Of a DNA stretch of 51,033 nucleotides, positions 9,541 through 19,040 are shown piece after piece (the stretch's first letter is position 1; the number at the start of each line of letters is the position of its first letter). Made by a program: the position numbers and the translations under genes. Where the stretch lies: positions 1 to 51,033 of the forward strand of contig CAJXYE010000031.1 of assembly GCA_913063325.1 (NCBI GenBank). Reading direction: 5' to 3'. Below the pieces are notes generated by a model. That model saw only the letters and a list, made by a program, of their open reading frames with translations, did not search any database and had not been told where the DNA came from. This stretch comes from an uncultured Colwellia sp. (GTDB lineage Bacteria > Pseudomonadota > Gammaproteobacteria > Enterobacterales > Alteromonadaceae).

Positions 9541-10987
9541 GTTTTTCCATCCTACGGTAGAGTGCAGCACGTGTTAAACCAAGCTCTTTTGCTGTATGGC
9601 TTATATTAAATCGATGTTTTTTAAGCGCTAAGGCAATAGCACTTTTCTCTATCTGCTCTAAGTTAAGGTCTGAGGTCAGCGATATATCGATGTTTTGAGC
9701 CACTGATGGTGCGACTGTTACCTCAACGGTTGGCTCTTCAGTAACTTGCGACGGAATTTCCTTTATGTGGCAAGGCAAATCAAGCTGAAAGTCACTAGCT
9801 GTAAGCACTTCCGACTGACTTAATATCATTGCTCTCTCAATCGCATGACGTAGCTCTCGAATATTTCCCGGCCAGTCATAAGATGATATTGCCGTTAATG
9901 CTTCATCACTTAATTGTTTAATGCCTTTACCTTGTTGCTGATATTTCTTGGTGTAAAATTCGACATAATGATGAGTAAGTAGAATGATGTCATCACGGCG
10001 TTCGCGTAAAGGCGGCAGTTTTATTTCAACGGTATTGAGCCTGAATAATAAATCAGGACGAAAGTGCTTTTCATCTTTTAGAATATCTTGTTTTAAATTG
10101 GTGGCAGAGACAACCCTTACATTAAACGCGATGGCTTTATTCTCGCCCAGCGGGGTCACTTTTCGTTGTTCTAATACCGTGAGTAACTTGGCCTGTAAAT
10201 GCAGCGGTAAGTTACCTATTTCATCTAAAAATAAGGTGCCGCCATCTGCAGCTTGCAAGCGACCAACTCTATCGTGTTGCGCGCCGGTAAAGGCGCCTTT
10301 TTTATGACCAAATAATTCACTTTCAAATAATGTTTCACTGATTGCGCCTAAATCAACCGACATAAACACTTGCTGAGCGCGGGTACTTTGTTGGTGAATT
10401 TCTCGGGCAACCAGCTCTTTACCGGTACCATTTTCGCCCAAAATCATTACATTCGCTTCTGTTGGTGCAGAGCGTGAAATTAATGAGCGTATTTGCATCA
10501 TAGCTTGCGATTGCCCCAACATATTTTGCTGACTTGCTGGATTACTCGCTTGTACTAGTACCTTATTGGTTTCTCGTAATGTTTGAGCCTCGCTGCGGCT
10601 TCTGCCCAGCAAAACTGCCGTTGAAACTGTCGCGATAACTTTTTCATTTTGCCAAGGTTTAGCGATGTAATCGGTAGCCCCTAACTTCATTGCTTCTACT
10701 GCAACATTCACTCCACCATGGGCGGTGATCATGATAATGACGCTCTCTGGTTTTATTTCTAATATTTTTTGTAGCCAGTAAAAACCTTGGGCACCGGAGC
10801 TTTCTCCTGGGCCAAAATTCATATCTAAGATGATTGCGTCAAAATGCTGATCATTAATAAATTGGGGAATATGCTCAGGTACATTACAGGTACTGACCTT
10901 TGAAAATTGACGTTTAAGCAGCAACTTTCCTGCTGTTAAAATGTCTTCATCGTCATCGACAATGAGGATCTTGCCTTCTTTTTTCAC
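9530..10987 (-). CDS. Sigma-54-dependent response regulator of exporter module 1 (NtrC family)
   Basis: This 485-residue protein has a receiver domain with phospho-acceptor Asp55 (AIILDMNFG), an AAA+ domain with Walker A GENGTGKE, the canonical sigma-54 contact loop GAFTGA, Walker B GGTLFLDEIG, and the R-finger region PPLRERRDDI. A C-terminal Fis-type helix-turn-helix ends in LGLTRAALYRRMEKHGL. It starts with GTG. It should bind an upstream activating sequence and drive a -24/-12 promoter. The tandem 16-bp repeats at 11041-11077, just upstream of its own start and of the HlyD operon, are the best candidate site. The gene overlaps the kinase gene, so the two are translationally coupled. Confidence 0.94.
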   Translation of the reverse strand: MKKEGKILIVDDDEDILTAGKLLLKRQFSKVSTCNVPEHIPQFINDQHFDAIILDMNFGPGESSGAQGFYWLQKILEIKPESVIIMITAHGGVNVAVEAMKLGATDYIAKPWQNEKVIATVSTAVLLGRSRSEAQTLRETNKVLVQASNPASQQNMLGQSQAMMQIRSLISRSAPTEANVMILGENGTGKELVAREIHQQSTRAQQVFMSVDLGAISETLFESELFGHKKGAFTGAQHDRVGRLQAADGGTLFLDEIGNLPLHLQAKLLTVLEQRKVTPLGENKAIAFNVRVVSATNLKQDILKDEKHFRPDLLFRLNTVEIKLPPLRERRDDIILLTHHYVEFYTKKYQQQGKGIKQLSDEALTAISSYDWPGNIRELRHAIERAMILSQSEVLTASDFQLDLPCHIKEIPSQVTEEPTVEVTVAPSVAQNIDISLTSDLNLEQIEKSAIALALKKHRFNISHTAKELGLTRAALYRRMEKHGL

Positions 10988-11040
10988 GCACTCACTCCAA
11001 AGGATTTGATTAAGTAATTTGCTGATTATAACTTATAAAG

Positions 11041-11077
11041 TGTTCATTAACGTACACCTACTGTTCATTAACGTACA
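11041..11077. promoter_or_regulatory. Tandem 16-bp repeat, candidate upstream activating sequence for module 1
   Basis: TGTTCATTAACGTACA occurs twice without mismatch, at 11041-11056 and 11062-11077, with a 21-bp period (two helical turns). Each copy is an imperfect palindrome (12 of 16 positions). It lies 63-127 bp upstream of the candidate sigma-54 promoter, which is normal for an NtrC-type enhancer, and also just upstream of the regulator gene. Confidence 0.75.
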
Positions 11078-11139
11078 GTTTTATTCTTCGGTAAATTTAC
11101 TAGTTAAAATAAAATTCAATTAAAACAACTCGGTATGAG

Positions 11140-11156
11140 TTGGTATGATTATTGGA
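11140..11156 (+). promoter_or_regulatory. Candidate sigma-54 promoter of the module 1 exporter operon
   Basis: TTGGTATG, then ATTA, then TTGGA has the exact 12-bp GG-to-G(C) spacing of a -24/-12 promoter. The -24 GG is intact; the -12 element reads GG rather than GC, and the -24 box is TGGTAT rather than TGGCAC. The start of transcription would be near 11167, about 38 bp before the HlyD start codon. Confidence 0.55.
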
Positions 11157-11204
11157 TTGTTATGATTAAGTTTATTTATCCGTTCCTTCTAGGACAACCT
11201 TATT

Positions 11205-12512
11205 ATGACAAAAAACAACGCAGCGCTTACACCAGCAACACCCATCACCACAAATGCGGTGTCAGGTGCGGGCATGGACCGAAAGGTAACAACAAACACA
11301 AACCCGATAAAGAAGTGGTTATTGATTGCTTCGGTAATACCGATTGTTATGTTTGTTGTCTACATGTTCGTAGGGAAAACTACAGGCAAAGTTCTGTCGG
11401 TAGATAATAGCCGTATCGTTGTCTCTAAGGTCACCTCGGGAGTATTTGAAGATTTCATTCCTATTCGTGGCAGAGTTACTCCAGCAAAAACCGTTTATTT
11501 AGATGCCATTGAAGGTGGACGAGTCGAGCGTATATTAGTAGAAGATGGCGCCAGTTTAACCGCAGGAAACCTTATTGTTGAGCTGTCTAATGCTTCATTG
11601 CAACTGAGTGTTTTGGGTAATGAAACACGCGTTGCTGAGCAGCTCAATAACATGCGTTCAATAGAGTTAAATCTTGAACAAAACCGCCTACAACATAAAC
11701 GTAATATCGTTGATATTAAACACCAAATTAAATTGTTAACTCGCCAAGTTGAACGCTCACAGTCGCTTATTGCCAGTGGCGCAATAACCAAAACACAAGT
11801 TGAAGATAGTGAGGATACGCTCATTTGGTATAAAGATCGTCTTGCCCTGACCCTTGAGAGTCAACAATCAGATGCACGCATGCAAGGTGAGCAATTAACC
11901 TTTTTAAAAGAAACCAGTAGCCGATTAGAAAGTAACTTAGCAATATCGCGTCAAAACCTAGATAACATGAATGTTAAAGCGCCTGTGGCAGGCACGTTAT
12001 CAGGTTTTAATGTTGAAGTAGGGCAAAGCATTGCTCGTGGTGAGCGTCTTGGTCAAATCGATACTCCTAATGATTACAAGCTAACCGCTTTTATCGATGA
12101 GTTTTATTTAGGCCGTGTAGATCTTGGTCAAACAGCTACCTATCAAGATTACGCATTGGTAATCGCAAAAGTTTATCCACAAGTACAAAACGGTCAGTTT
12201 GAGGTGGACTTTAAGTTTGTCTCCGCACAACCCCAAGGTATTCGCCGCGGCCAAACCATTCAAATTAAATTGACCTTAGGCGATGCCAGTGAAGCAAGGC
12301 TAATCCCTAATGGCGCATTTTTTCAAGATACCGGCGGTAAATGGTTGTTCGTTGTTAGCCAAGACGGTAGCGAAGCTGTAAGACGCAATGTACGTCTAGG
12401 CCGTCGTAATAACCAGTTTATTGAAGTGATTGAAGGCCTTGAATTGGGTGAACAAGTGGTGACTAGTCCTTATAGCAGTTACCAAGATATGCACCGACTG
12501 AACTTTAAGTAG
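11205..12512 (+). CDS. HlyD/MacA-type periplasmic adaptor of exporter module 1
   Basis: This 435-residue membrane-fusion protein has a cytosolic N-terminal tail of about 35 residues, one membrane anchor (WLLIASVIPIVMFVVYMFVG), a split lipoyl domain (DAIEGGRVERILVEDGASLTAGNLIVELSN and later MNVKAPVAGTLSGFNVEVGQSIARGE), a long coiled coil between them (about residues 130-245), a beta-barrel and a C-terminal membrane-proximal domain. It should bridge the inner-membrane ABC permease to an outer-membrane channel such as TolC, which is not encoded here. It is the first gene of a three-gene operon with the ATPase and permease. Its start follows AGGA. Confidence 0.92.
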   Translation: MTKNNAALTPATPITTNAVSGAGMDRKVTTNTNPIKKWLLIASVIPIVMFVVYMFVGKTTGKVLSVDNSRIVVSKVTSGVFEDFIPIRGRVTPAKTVYLDAIEGGRVERILVEDGASLTAGNLIVELSNASLQLSVLGNETRVAEQLNNMRSIELNLEQNRLQHKRNIVDIKHQIKLLTRQVERSQSLIASGAITKTQVEDSEDTLIWYKDRLALTLESQQSDARMQGEQLTFLKETSSRLESNLAISRQNLDNMNVKAPVAGTLSGFNVEVGQSIARGERLGQIDTPNDYKLTAFIDEFYLGRVDLGQTATYQDYALVIAKVYPQVQNGQFEVDFKFVSAQPQGIRRGQTIQIKLTLGDASEARLIPNGAFFQDTGGKWLFVVSQDGSEAVRRNVRLGRRNNQFIEVIEGLELGEQVVTSPYSSYQDMHRLNFK

Positions 12513-12591
12513 CTATTAAAAAACCAAACAAAACAAATTTAACTATTGAACCAAACATTAAAAAGCTCAAGAAGAGCATAAGGAATTGACC

Positions 12592-13284
12592 ATGCTAAAA
12601 CTACATAACTTAACACGCGTATATCAAACAGAAGACGTAGAAACATCAGCCTTAAACAATGTAAATATTGAAATTTCCCAAGGTGAGTTTGTTGCCATCA
12701 TGGGACCATCGGGTTGTGGTAAATCAACCTTACTTAATACTATCGGTATGTTGGACTCTCCTAGTAGTGGTGAGTATATATTTAACGGCGAAAATGTTGC
12801 TGGTTATTCAGAAAAACAGCTCTCAGTTATCCGTAAGAAAAGTATTGGTTTTATCTTTCAAAACTTTAACTTAATTGATGAGTTAACAGTGGCAGAAAAT
12901 ATAGAGCTAGCATTAATTTATCACAACATTCCGGCAGCTGTTCGCAAAGCTAAAGTTGAAAAAGTAATGGATAAGGTCGGTATTGCCCATCGTGCTAAGC
13001 ACTTACCTAGTCAGTTATCTGGAGGGCAACAGCAGCGTGTTGCAGTAGCTAGAGCTGTTGTTGGTGATCAACAAATGATTTTGGCAGATGAGCCAACGGG
13101 TAATTTAGATAGTGCTCACGGCCAAGAAGTGATGGAAATGTTACAAGCACTTAATGAAGAAGGTACCACTATTGTTATGGTGACACATAGCCCCGCACAT
13201 GCTGATTACGCCAGACGCACTATTAATTTGTTTGATGGTCACGTCGTTGCACAAAGTGTTCGAGCTGCTGAGCAAACGGCTTAA
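12592..13284 (+). CDS. MacB/LolD-type ABC transporter ATPase of exporter module 1
   Basis: The protein has 230 residues from the ATG at 12592, which has AGGA eight bases upstream; a TTG two codons earlier is less likely. Walker A GPSGCGKST lies at about residues 38-46, with the Q-loop FIFQNFNLIDELT, signature LSGGQQQRVAVARA, Walker B MILADEPTGNLDS and switch His in MVTHSP. This is the ATPase type that partners FtsX/MacB-like permeases in mechanotransmission exporters, not importers. It sits between the adaptor and permease genes, 21 bp before the permease. Confidence 0.95.
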   Translation: MLKLHNLTRVYQTEDVETSALNNVNIEISQGEFVAIMGPSGCGKSTLLNTIGMLDSPSSGEYIFNGENVAGYSEKQLSVIRKKSIGFIFQNFNLIDELTVAENIELALIYHNIPAAVRKAKVEKVMDKVGIAHRAKHLPSQLSGGQQQRVAVARAVVGDQQMILADEPTGNLDSAHGQEVMEMLQALNEEGTTIVMVTHSPAHADYARRTINLFDGHVVAQSVRAAEQTA

Positions 13285-13304
13285 TCTGCAATTAGGAGAA
13301 TATT

Positions 13305-15815
13305 ATGTTTCGCAATTACCTTATTACCGCTTGGCGCAATATTATTAAAAACGGTATTTTTTCGGTCATTAATATTTTTGGTTTAGCCATTGGTTTAATG
13401 AGCTGTATCTTAATTATGTTATTTGTTCGTCAAGAATCAGGGTTTGATACTTGGATTAAAGACCACGGCCAACTAGTGCGAATGCACACCGCTTATTCTA
13501 TCCCGAATCAAGAACCGTTTGATTCAGTACGATCGGCAGGCAGCATGATGCCCGCTATTCGTGATTATGCAAAAAATGAAATTGAAACTGGCGTGCGTTT
13601 TATTCAGTTTGATATGACAGTAAGACAAGATGGAGATGCCTTTCCTGAGCAATTTACTATGGTAGATGGCAGCTTTTTTGATGTTTTTGATATGCCATTT
13701 ATTCATGGAGCTAAAGAATCCTCGTTTAATAAACCAATGGATTTGGTGATCACTGAAGAACTCGCATATAAGTACTTTGGCAAGAGTGATGTCATTGGTG
13801 AAACACTCACCGTGTGTTGTGTTGCTGGCAATACGACAACATTAACTATCACTGGGGTGATGAAGAACTTACCTGATGCTACGCATTTAAATACCGACAT
13901 GGTGATTTATTTACAACCAGCCTTGTTTAGCGATAATGATGGCATGTTAAATACGTGGACCAGCTTAAATGTTTATACCTACTTTAAATTGAATCCAGGT
14001 ATTGTTCCTGAGCAATTACAAGAACGCATTACTTTTTGGATGAATAATGAAAGTCCGTTAGTAGAAATGTTAGTTAATATCTTAGGCAGTCAAACGGAAG
14101 GTAAAAAAGTTACCGACTTTGTTAAACAAAGAGTAATGCCAGTAGCCGACTTACATTTACATGCTAAAAGCCAAGCAGGTAATGGAGGTGATTTAACACC
14201 TATGGGTGATAGTAAAATGATCACTACCTTTATTATAGTTGCAGGTTTAGTGTTACTTATTGCTTGCATTAACTTTATGAATTTATCTACCGCAAAAGCA
14301 AGTAAAAGGGCACGTGAAGTGGCTATGCGCAAAGTTTTAGGCGCGAGTAGAACCCAAGTGGCCATTCAGTTTTTAGGTGAGGCTATCGCTTTAGTTTTAC
14401 TGTCATTACTGTTTGCTTTGGTTGCGGTTGAATTAGCATTACCTTTTTATAATGAAGTATTAGGTAAAGAGTTAGCTTTACATTTGTTTGATGAACCCAG
14501 CTTATTGTTTACCTTAATTGGCTTAGCTATTTGTGTAGGTATTGGCGCAGGAATTTACCCTGCACTGTATTTGTCACGTTTTTTACCAGGACAAATATTA
14601 AAGTCGAGTAAAAGTGTTGAGTCGAAAAGTTCTGCTAAATTTAGAAGCGTGTTGGTGGTATTTCAATTCGCGACATCCATTATTTTAGTCATTTCAACTT
14701 TGGTTGTTTATGGCCAAACGATTTTTTCTAATAATATGGAAGTCGGCTATCAAAGTGATAATAAGTTGGTGCTTAATATTCGCAATGCAGGCGATAACAT
14801 AGCAAGTTTAAAACAAGAGTTATTAAACATACCTGAAGTAACTAGTGTTGTTTTCTCTTCTGAAGCACCGTCTCAAGATTTTGAGAATAATAACAACTTT
14901 AAATTATTAGAGCCGCATGCCAATGGCGGTGCTAATGAAGCTGAGCTAGTGAACTATCACAACATGGGTTATGGATTTTTTGAAGCTTATAAAATCAAGC
15001 CGTTGGCGGGGCGATTGTTTGATGAAAACTTTGGTTCCGATACCGCCAACAAAGTAGCTGAAGGAGAAGTGGGTCAAGCAAGTGTCATCCTTAATAGCTC
15101 AGCCTTGAAAAAGTTTGGCTTTAGTAGTGCAGAAGAGGCTATTGGTAAAACCTTAGAAAGTGATGTTCGTGGTAAACAGCATTTAACTATCATTGGCGTT
15201 ATCCCTGACATTTACTTTCGTTCGATTAAGTTTGGCGTAAGAGCGTCGGTATATACGTTAAATCCTGAACGGTTTCGGGTCGCTAACATTTCATTTTCTA
15301 CCGATAATATTCCTAGTTTGATTAATAAAGTTGAAGGTGTTTGGAAGAATAACGTACCTATGCAACCGATTAACTTGCAGTTTTTAAGTGAAATGATGAC
15401 GGCGCAATATCATGATGAATTAACCACAGCGCAGTTGTTCTTAGTGTTCTCATTAATTGCTATTGTGATAGCGTGTTTAGGTTTATATGGTTTATCTGCT
15501 TTTACAGTAGAAAGAAGAACCAAAGAAATTGGCATTAGAAAAGTGATGGGGGCCAGTGTCAAAGATATTGTAGGCTTACTTATTTGGCAATTTTCAAAAC
15601 CAGTAGTATTAGCTAACCTTATTGCTTGGCCGGTTGCTGCCTATTTGATGTTAACCTGGTTAGAGTCATTCCCATACCGTATCGGAGCCATTTGGCTAGT
15701 ACCAATCTGTTTAGGTGTTGGTTTGTTATCACTGATTATTGCTTGGAGCACAGTAGGTGGTAATGCCGCTAAAGTAGCGAGAAAAAATCCAATTAAAGCG
15801 CTTAGATATGAATAA
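13305..15815 (+). CDS. FtsX/MacB-family ABC exporter permease of module 1
   Basis: This 836-residue permease is built of two MacB_PCD plus FtsX units. The first opens with an amphipathic NYLITAWRNIIKNGIFSVINIFGLAIG helix and one membrane pass, then a large periplasmic domain (about residues 50-285), then three helices around 290-425 that include the KRAREVAMRKVLGASRTQ coupling motif. A second periplasmic domain (about 470-690) and a final three-helix block follow, with a second coupling motif RRTKEIGIRKVMGASVKD. The protein ends in the typical KNPIKALRYE. Proteins of this class export peptides, lipoproteins or toxins from the periplasm. The RBS AGGAGA precedes the ATG. The substrate is unknown. 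Confidence 0.94.
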   Translation: MFRNYLITAWRNIIKNGIFSVINIFGLAIGLMSCILIMLFVRQESGFDTWIKDHGQLVRMHTAYSIPNQEPFDSVRSAGSMMPAIRDYAKNEIETGVRFIQFDMTVRQDGDAFPEQFTMVDGSFFDVFDMPFIHGAKESSFNKPMDLVITEELAYKYFGKSDVIGETLTVCCVAGNTTTLTITGVMKNLPDATHLNTDMVIYLQPALFSDNDGMLNTWTSLNVYTYFKLNPGIVPEQLQERITFWMNNESPLVEMLVNILGSQTEGKKVTDFVKQRVMPVADLHLHAKSQAGNGGDLTPMGDSKMITTFIIVAGLVLLIACINFMNLSTAKASKRAREVAMRKVLGASRTQVAIQFLGEAIALVLLSLLFALVAVELALPFYNEVLGKELALHLFDEPSLLFTLIGLAICVGIGAGIYPALYLSRFLPGQILKSSKSVESKSSAKFRSVLVVFQFATSIILVISTLVVYGQTIFSNNMEVGYQSDNKLVLNIRNAGDNIASLKQELLNIPEVTSVVFSSEAPSQDFENNNNFKLLEPHANGGANEAELVNYHNMGYGFFEAYKIKPLAGRLFDENFGSDTANKVAEGEVGQASVILNSSALKKFGFSSAEEAIGKTLESDVRGKQHLTIIGVIPDIYFRSIKFGVRASVYTLNPERFRVANISFSTDNIPSLINKVEGVWKNNVPMQPINLQFLSEMMTAQYHDELTTAQLFLVFSLIAIVIACLGLYGLSAFTVERRTKEIGIRKVMGASVKDIVGLLIWQFSKPVVLANLIAWPVAAYLMLTWLESFPYRIGAIWLVPICLGVGLLSLIIAWSTVGGNAAKVARKNPIKALRYE

Positions 15816-15847
15816 TCGTTAAAACTTAGTTAAATAAGTAATCAATG

Positions 15848-15883
15848 TTCGGTAGTGGAGTTATTCTTCACTGCCGAATTTTT
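15848..15883 (+). terminator. Terminator of the module 1 exporter operon
   Basis: TTCGGTAGTG pairs with CACTGCCGAA (one G-U pair) across an 11-nt loop and is followed by five Ts. It lies between the permease and the convergent LysR gene. Confidence 0.85.
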
Positions 15884-16760
15884 ATGGGTCTTCGTTAAGT
15901 AAAAAATCAATAAAGGTTTGAGTCAGTAAATTGTGATGGCACTCTTTATTGGTCACCAAAGAAAAACGGCGTGACAAATTTAAAGGCGACTCTAGCGCTA
16001 CCAGTTGACCTGTTTTTAGCTCTTCAGCGATAGATAGCTGTGATAAACAACCCAAGCCTAAACCGACCTTCACCGACTCCTTAATAGCACTTTGCCTAGT
16101 AAGTACTATGGCTGAATTGATGTGTGTACCTACTTGCTCTACTGCCGAGTCAAAAATAGCTCTGGTACCTGAGCCATGTTCACGTAATACCCATGGGTAG
16201 TGTTTGAGTTGCTCAAAGGTAATTCCTCCCTCTTTTGTCAGAGGATGATCCGCTTGGCAAAAAACCTGTAAAGTATCTTTTTTCCAGGCAGTTATTTGTA
16301 AATTAGCATGTAATGCGGGGCCTTCAATAAGGCCTATGTTGGCTTTTCCTTTATCTAAATAATCTATCACCATTTGGGTATTACCTATGTGTATTTCAGG
16401 ATAAACGTTAGGATAGATTTTTATAAAGTTAGCGAGCAGTTTCGGAAGCAAATAGGTAGCTATGGTTGCACTAGCTACAATTTTTAATACGCCACTCATA
16501 GGATTTAAATTTACCAGCTGTAAGCTATCAAGTATATCGGCAATTTGTCGCACCTTAGGTAGTGCTTTAAGGCCATTTTCGGTGATCAATAACTCTCGAC
16601 CAATCCGTTCAAACAATGGATATCCTAGGCTTTGTTCTAATTCTTTTAATGCTTGGCTGGCGGCTGATTGACTTAAAGCTATTTCATTAGCAGCTGTTGT
16701 TAGTTTACCTAAACGTGCCGTAGCTTCAAAAAGTTGCAGCTTCTTTATTGAAATAGTCAT
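15882..16760 (-). CDS. yeiE: LysR-family regulator, YeiE-like
   Basis: The protein has 292 residues. The N-terminal winged helix (LQLFEATARLGKLTTAANEIALSQSAASQALKELEQSLGYPLFERIGR) is followed by a type-2 periplasmic-binding-protein-like effector domain (VASATIATYLLPKLLANF...). It is divergent from the yeiH-like gene. In enterobacteria the LysR gene yeiE sits divergent from yeiH in the same way, and YeiE is reported to respond to sulfite. The symbol rests on this synteny plus the general LysR match, so it is tentative. The 160-bp intergenic region presumably carries its operator. Confidence 0.85.
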   Translation of the reverse strand: MTISIKKLQLFEATARLGKLTTAANEIALSQSAASQALKELEQSLGYPLFERIGRELLITENGLKALPKVRQIADILDSLQLVNLNPMSGVLKIVASATIATYLLPKLLANFIKIYPNVYPEIHIGNTQMVIDYLDKGKANIGLIEGPALHANLQITAWKKDTLQVFCQADHPLTKEGGITFEQLKHYPWVLREHGSGTRAIFDSAVEQVGTHINSAIVLTRQSAIKESVKVGLGLGCLSQLSIAEELKTGQLVALESPLNLSRRFSLVTNKECHHNLLTQTFIDFLLNEDP

Positions 16761-16920
16761 GACTTTCCTTGACCTTAATAGTAAATCAATGGTTCGGTTT
16801 ATTCGATACTATACATTTAATCTATCCATTATTCTTATTTAAAGTTTTGCATTATATTATATTCCATAAAGTGATGAATCGTTGATTCTCCCATATAATG
16901 GACAAAACAAGAGGTGCATT

Positions 16921-17925
16921 ATGCCTACCTATATAGCTCTACCCATTATTGCCTTAGTGGCAATTGCCCTAGCAAGTATTCCACAAGTCTCTGCTTTGGG
17001 TTTAAGTGCACTACCTTTAGCTATCCTACTAGGAATGAGTTATGGCCATTTTTCATTAAGAGTGGAAGATGAAAAAGATCATCAGTTTTCACATTTTTGT
17101 AAACAAAAAATGTTGAGGTTAGGCATTATATTATTTGGTTTTGGTTTGAGCTTTCAGCAAATACTAGCAGTAGGCTGGCAAGCGGTTGTCATTGATCTTA
17201 TTGTGATCACTGTTATTTTTTCAGTGGGAACATTTGTTGGCATTAAAGTATTTAAATTACATCGTGATGTTGCCATTTTAACTGCTGCGGGTAGTGCTAT
17301 TTGCGGTGCCGCCGCAATTTTAGCGACAGAATCTGTGCTTAAACCAAAGCAACAACATATTACTATTGCCATTGCTACTGTCGTTCTTTTTGGCACACTA
17401 GCTATGTTTAGCTACCCTTTTATTTATCAGTGGGTTGCTATGAATGATCAGTCATTTGGTATTTATATTGGCAGTACCGCTCATGAAGTTGCCCAAGCGG
17501 TGGCTGCTGGGCAAAGTATTAATGTTGAAACCATGCAAACGGCGGTTGTGGTAAAGCTTATTCGTGTGATGATGTTAGCGCCGTTTATTATTATGTTAAG
17601 TATCGTGTTAACACGTTTTAATCGCAGCGATGATGTTGATAGTGATACCGGGACCAACAAAAAAAGTGTCGTGGTTATCCCTTGGTTTGTCTTTGGTTTT
17701 ATCGCCACCGCTATGATCAATAGTATGGTTGTTTTACCCGAAGTATTAAAAACAGGCTTTGCTTTTGCTAGTCAATTTTCATTAGCAATGGCGATGGCGG
17801 CATTGGGGGCGCACACTCGATGGGCGACTATCAAGGAAGCAGGACCTAAACCATTATTATTAGCGTCTTTACTCTTTATTATCCTAATTTTTGGTGGTTT
17901 CTTTTTAACTTCTTGGTTAAGTTAA
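16921..17925 (+). CDS. yeiH: YeiH-family putative sulfate/anion exporter (UPF0324)
   Basis: This is a membrane protein of 334 residues from the ATG at 16921, preceded by AAGAGGTG. A TTG 39 bp upstream would add a non-family N-terminus and was not used. There are about ten hydrophobic helices. Recognisable family segments are LRLGIILFGFGLSFQQI, the AAGSAICGAAAILATESVLKPK repeat, STAHEVAQAVAAGQSI, AVVVKLIRVMMLAPFI and the late FSLAMAMAALGAHTRW. YeiH proteins are annotated as putative sulfate exporters, with the transported ion not firmly established. A divergent YeiE-like LysR gene sits upstream. It may act in sulfite/sulfate export together with the persulfide dioxygenase 3 kb away. Confidence 0.88.
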   Translation: MPTYIALPIIALVAIALASIPQVSALGLSALPLAILLGMSYGHFSLRVEDEKDHQFSHFCKQKMLRLGIILFGFGLSFQQILAVGWQAVVIDLIVITVIFSVGTFVGIKVFKLHRDVAILTAAGSAICGAAAILATESVLKPKQQHITIAIATVVLFGTLAMFSYPFIYQWVAMNDQSFGIYIGSTAHEVAQAVAAGQSINVETMQTAVVVKLIRVMMLAPFIIMLSIVLTRFNRSDDVDSDTGTNKKSVVVIPWFVFGFIATAMINSMVVLPEVLKTGFAFASQFSLAMAMAALGAHTRWATIKEAGPKPLLLASLLFIILIFGGFFLTSWLS

Positions 17926-18098
17926 CACTAAGCTAGCTTAGGGTTTAATAAATGGAGCAAGGGTTAAGTTGCATTGATTAAAAATAAATTTAAACCTTTT
18001 TACTTATTGTTGCATCTCACTTAACAACAGTGACTAAAAAACACTAACAATACATTAGAAATAAATAATAAATAATAAAGATAAATGGAGATTACCCA

Positions 18099-18881
18099 AT
18101 GATTATAGTAAAAAACTCTTTTAAAATTGCACCGATAGCACTTTTGTTAATGACAACTTTTGTACAAGCAAAAACCTATAATGAAGAATTTACGGTTGCT
18201 AATGGCGGTTTACTTAAACTTGTTACCGATGTTGGTGCTATTGATATTGAAACACATGCAAAAGAAATGGTATTGGTTGAAGTAGAAATTAGTGGAAAAA
18301 ATGAAGATGATATGAGTGTTCACTTCAAAAAAAATGGTGATAATGTCAGTATTAAAGGAGACTTTGACCGTGGTGGTTTCGGCTTTGGCAATAGCCATAT
18401 CAGAGTCACTTATAAAGTAACTTTACCAGAAAATTATAATGTAGACCTTGATACCAGCGGTGGCTCTATTGAAATTGAAAACCTAACAGGTAAAGTTGAT
18501 GCTCATACCTCTGGTGGTTCTATTTCTGTTGAAGATGTGGAAGGTGATGTAAATATTAAAACCTCTGGTGGTAGTTTAGATCTGGATAACATTATCGGAA
18601 AAATTAATGCTAAGACCTCTGGCGGTAGTATTAAACTGAAATTGCCAACAAACCCAACCGAAGATAGTAAAGTAAAAACCTCTGGCGGGTCTATTACTGC
18701 TTATTTAGCTAAAGATGTCGCGGTAAATCTTTCGGCAAAGACCAGTGGCGGTCGTGTATCAAGCGAGTTTGCCGTTAATGGCACAACCAAGAAGCGTTCA
18801 ATTGTAGGTACTATTAACGGCGGCGGGCCTGAATTGGTATTGAAAACTAGTGGTGGTAGCGTGCGTATTAAGGAAATTTAA
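18099..18881 (+). CDS. Exported DUF4097-like beta-repeat protein
   Basis: This 260-residue protein has a signal peptide (cleavage near VQA-KTY). The rest is made of short beta repeats, each carrying TSGGS or TSGGR. Seven such turns are visible, at about residues 125-258, spaced about 18-27 residues, as in a right-handed beta solenoid. This is the pattern of DUF4097 proteins, often linked to envelope stress or anti-sigma systems, although no such partner is present here. It stands alone, with an RBS (ATGGAGAT) and about 170 bp upstream. The function is unknown. Confidence 0.8.
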   Translation: MIIVKNSFKIAPIALLLMTTFVQAKTYNEEFTVANGGLLKLVTDVGAIDIETHAKEMVLVEVEISGKNEDDMSVHFKKNGDNVSIKGDFDRGGFGFGNSHIRVTYKVTLPENYNVDLDTSGGSIEIENLTGKVDAHTSGGSISVEDVEGDVNIKTSGGSLDLDNIIGKINAKTSGGSIKLKLPTNPTEDSKVKTSGGSITAYLAKDVAVNLSAKTSGGRVSSEFAVNGTTKKRSIVGTINGGGPELVLKTSGGSVRIKEI

Positions 18882-18902
18882 CTTTTTATAGTCGCTAAAT
18901 AA

Positions 18903-18940
18903 TTGCTGAAAAGTATTGTTTTCAGATATTTGCAATAAAA
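18903..18940 (+). other. Hairpin after the beta-repeat gene
   Basis: TGAAAA pairs with TTTTCA over a 6-nt loop, flanked by ATTGC and GCAAT. The sequence after it is A/T-rich but has no clean T-run, so it is only a weak terminator candidate. Confidence 0.35.
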
Positions 18941-19040
18941 TTTTACATTTATGATTTTTAAAATATTGATTTTATGTCGTATGGTTTGACTCATAAAAAC
19001 TATTATTTCCCTCTTAGCGGGACGCTATGCTCGAGTAACT

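Noticed and set aside
11135..11407. 90-codon frame upstream of and overlapping the HlyD gene
   Set aside because: It runs through the promoter region and the out-of-frame start of the adaptor gene, has an odd cysteine/histidine-rich composition, and has no RBS.
17928..17941. 14-bp palindrome CTAAGCTAGCTTAG after yeiH as a terminator
   Set aside because: The sequence after it is GGGTTTAATA, not a T-run, and the palindrome is too short to support the call.
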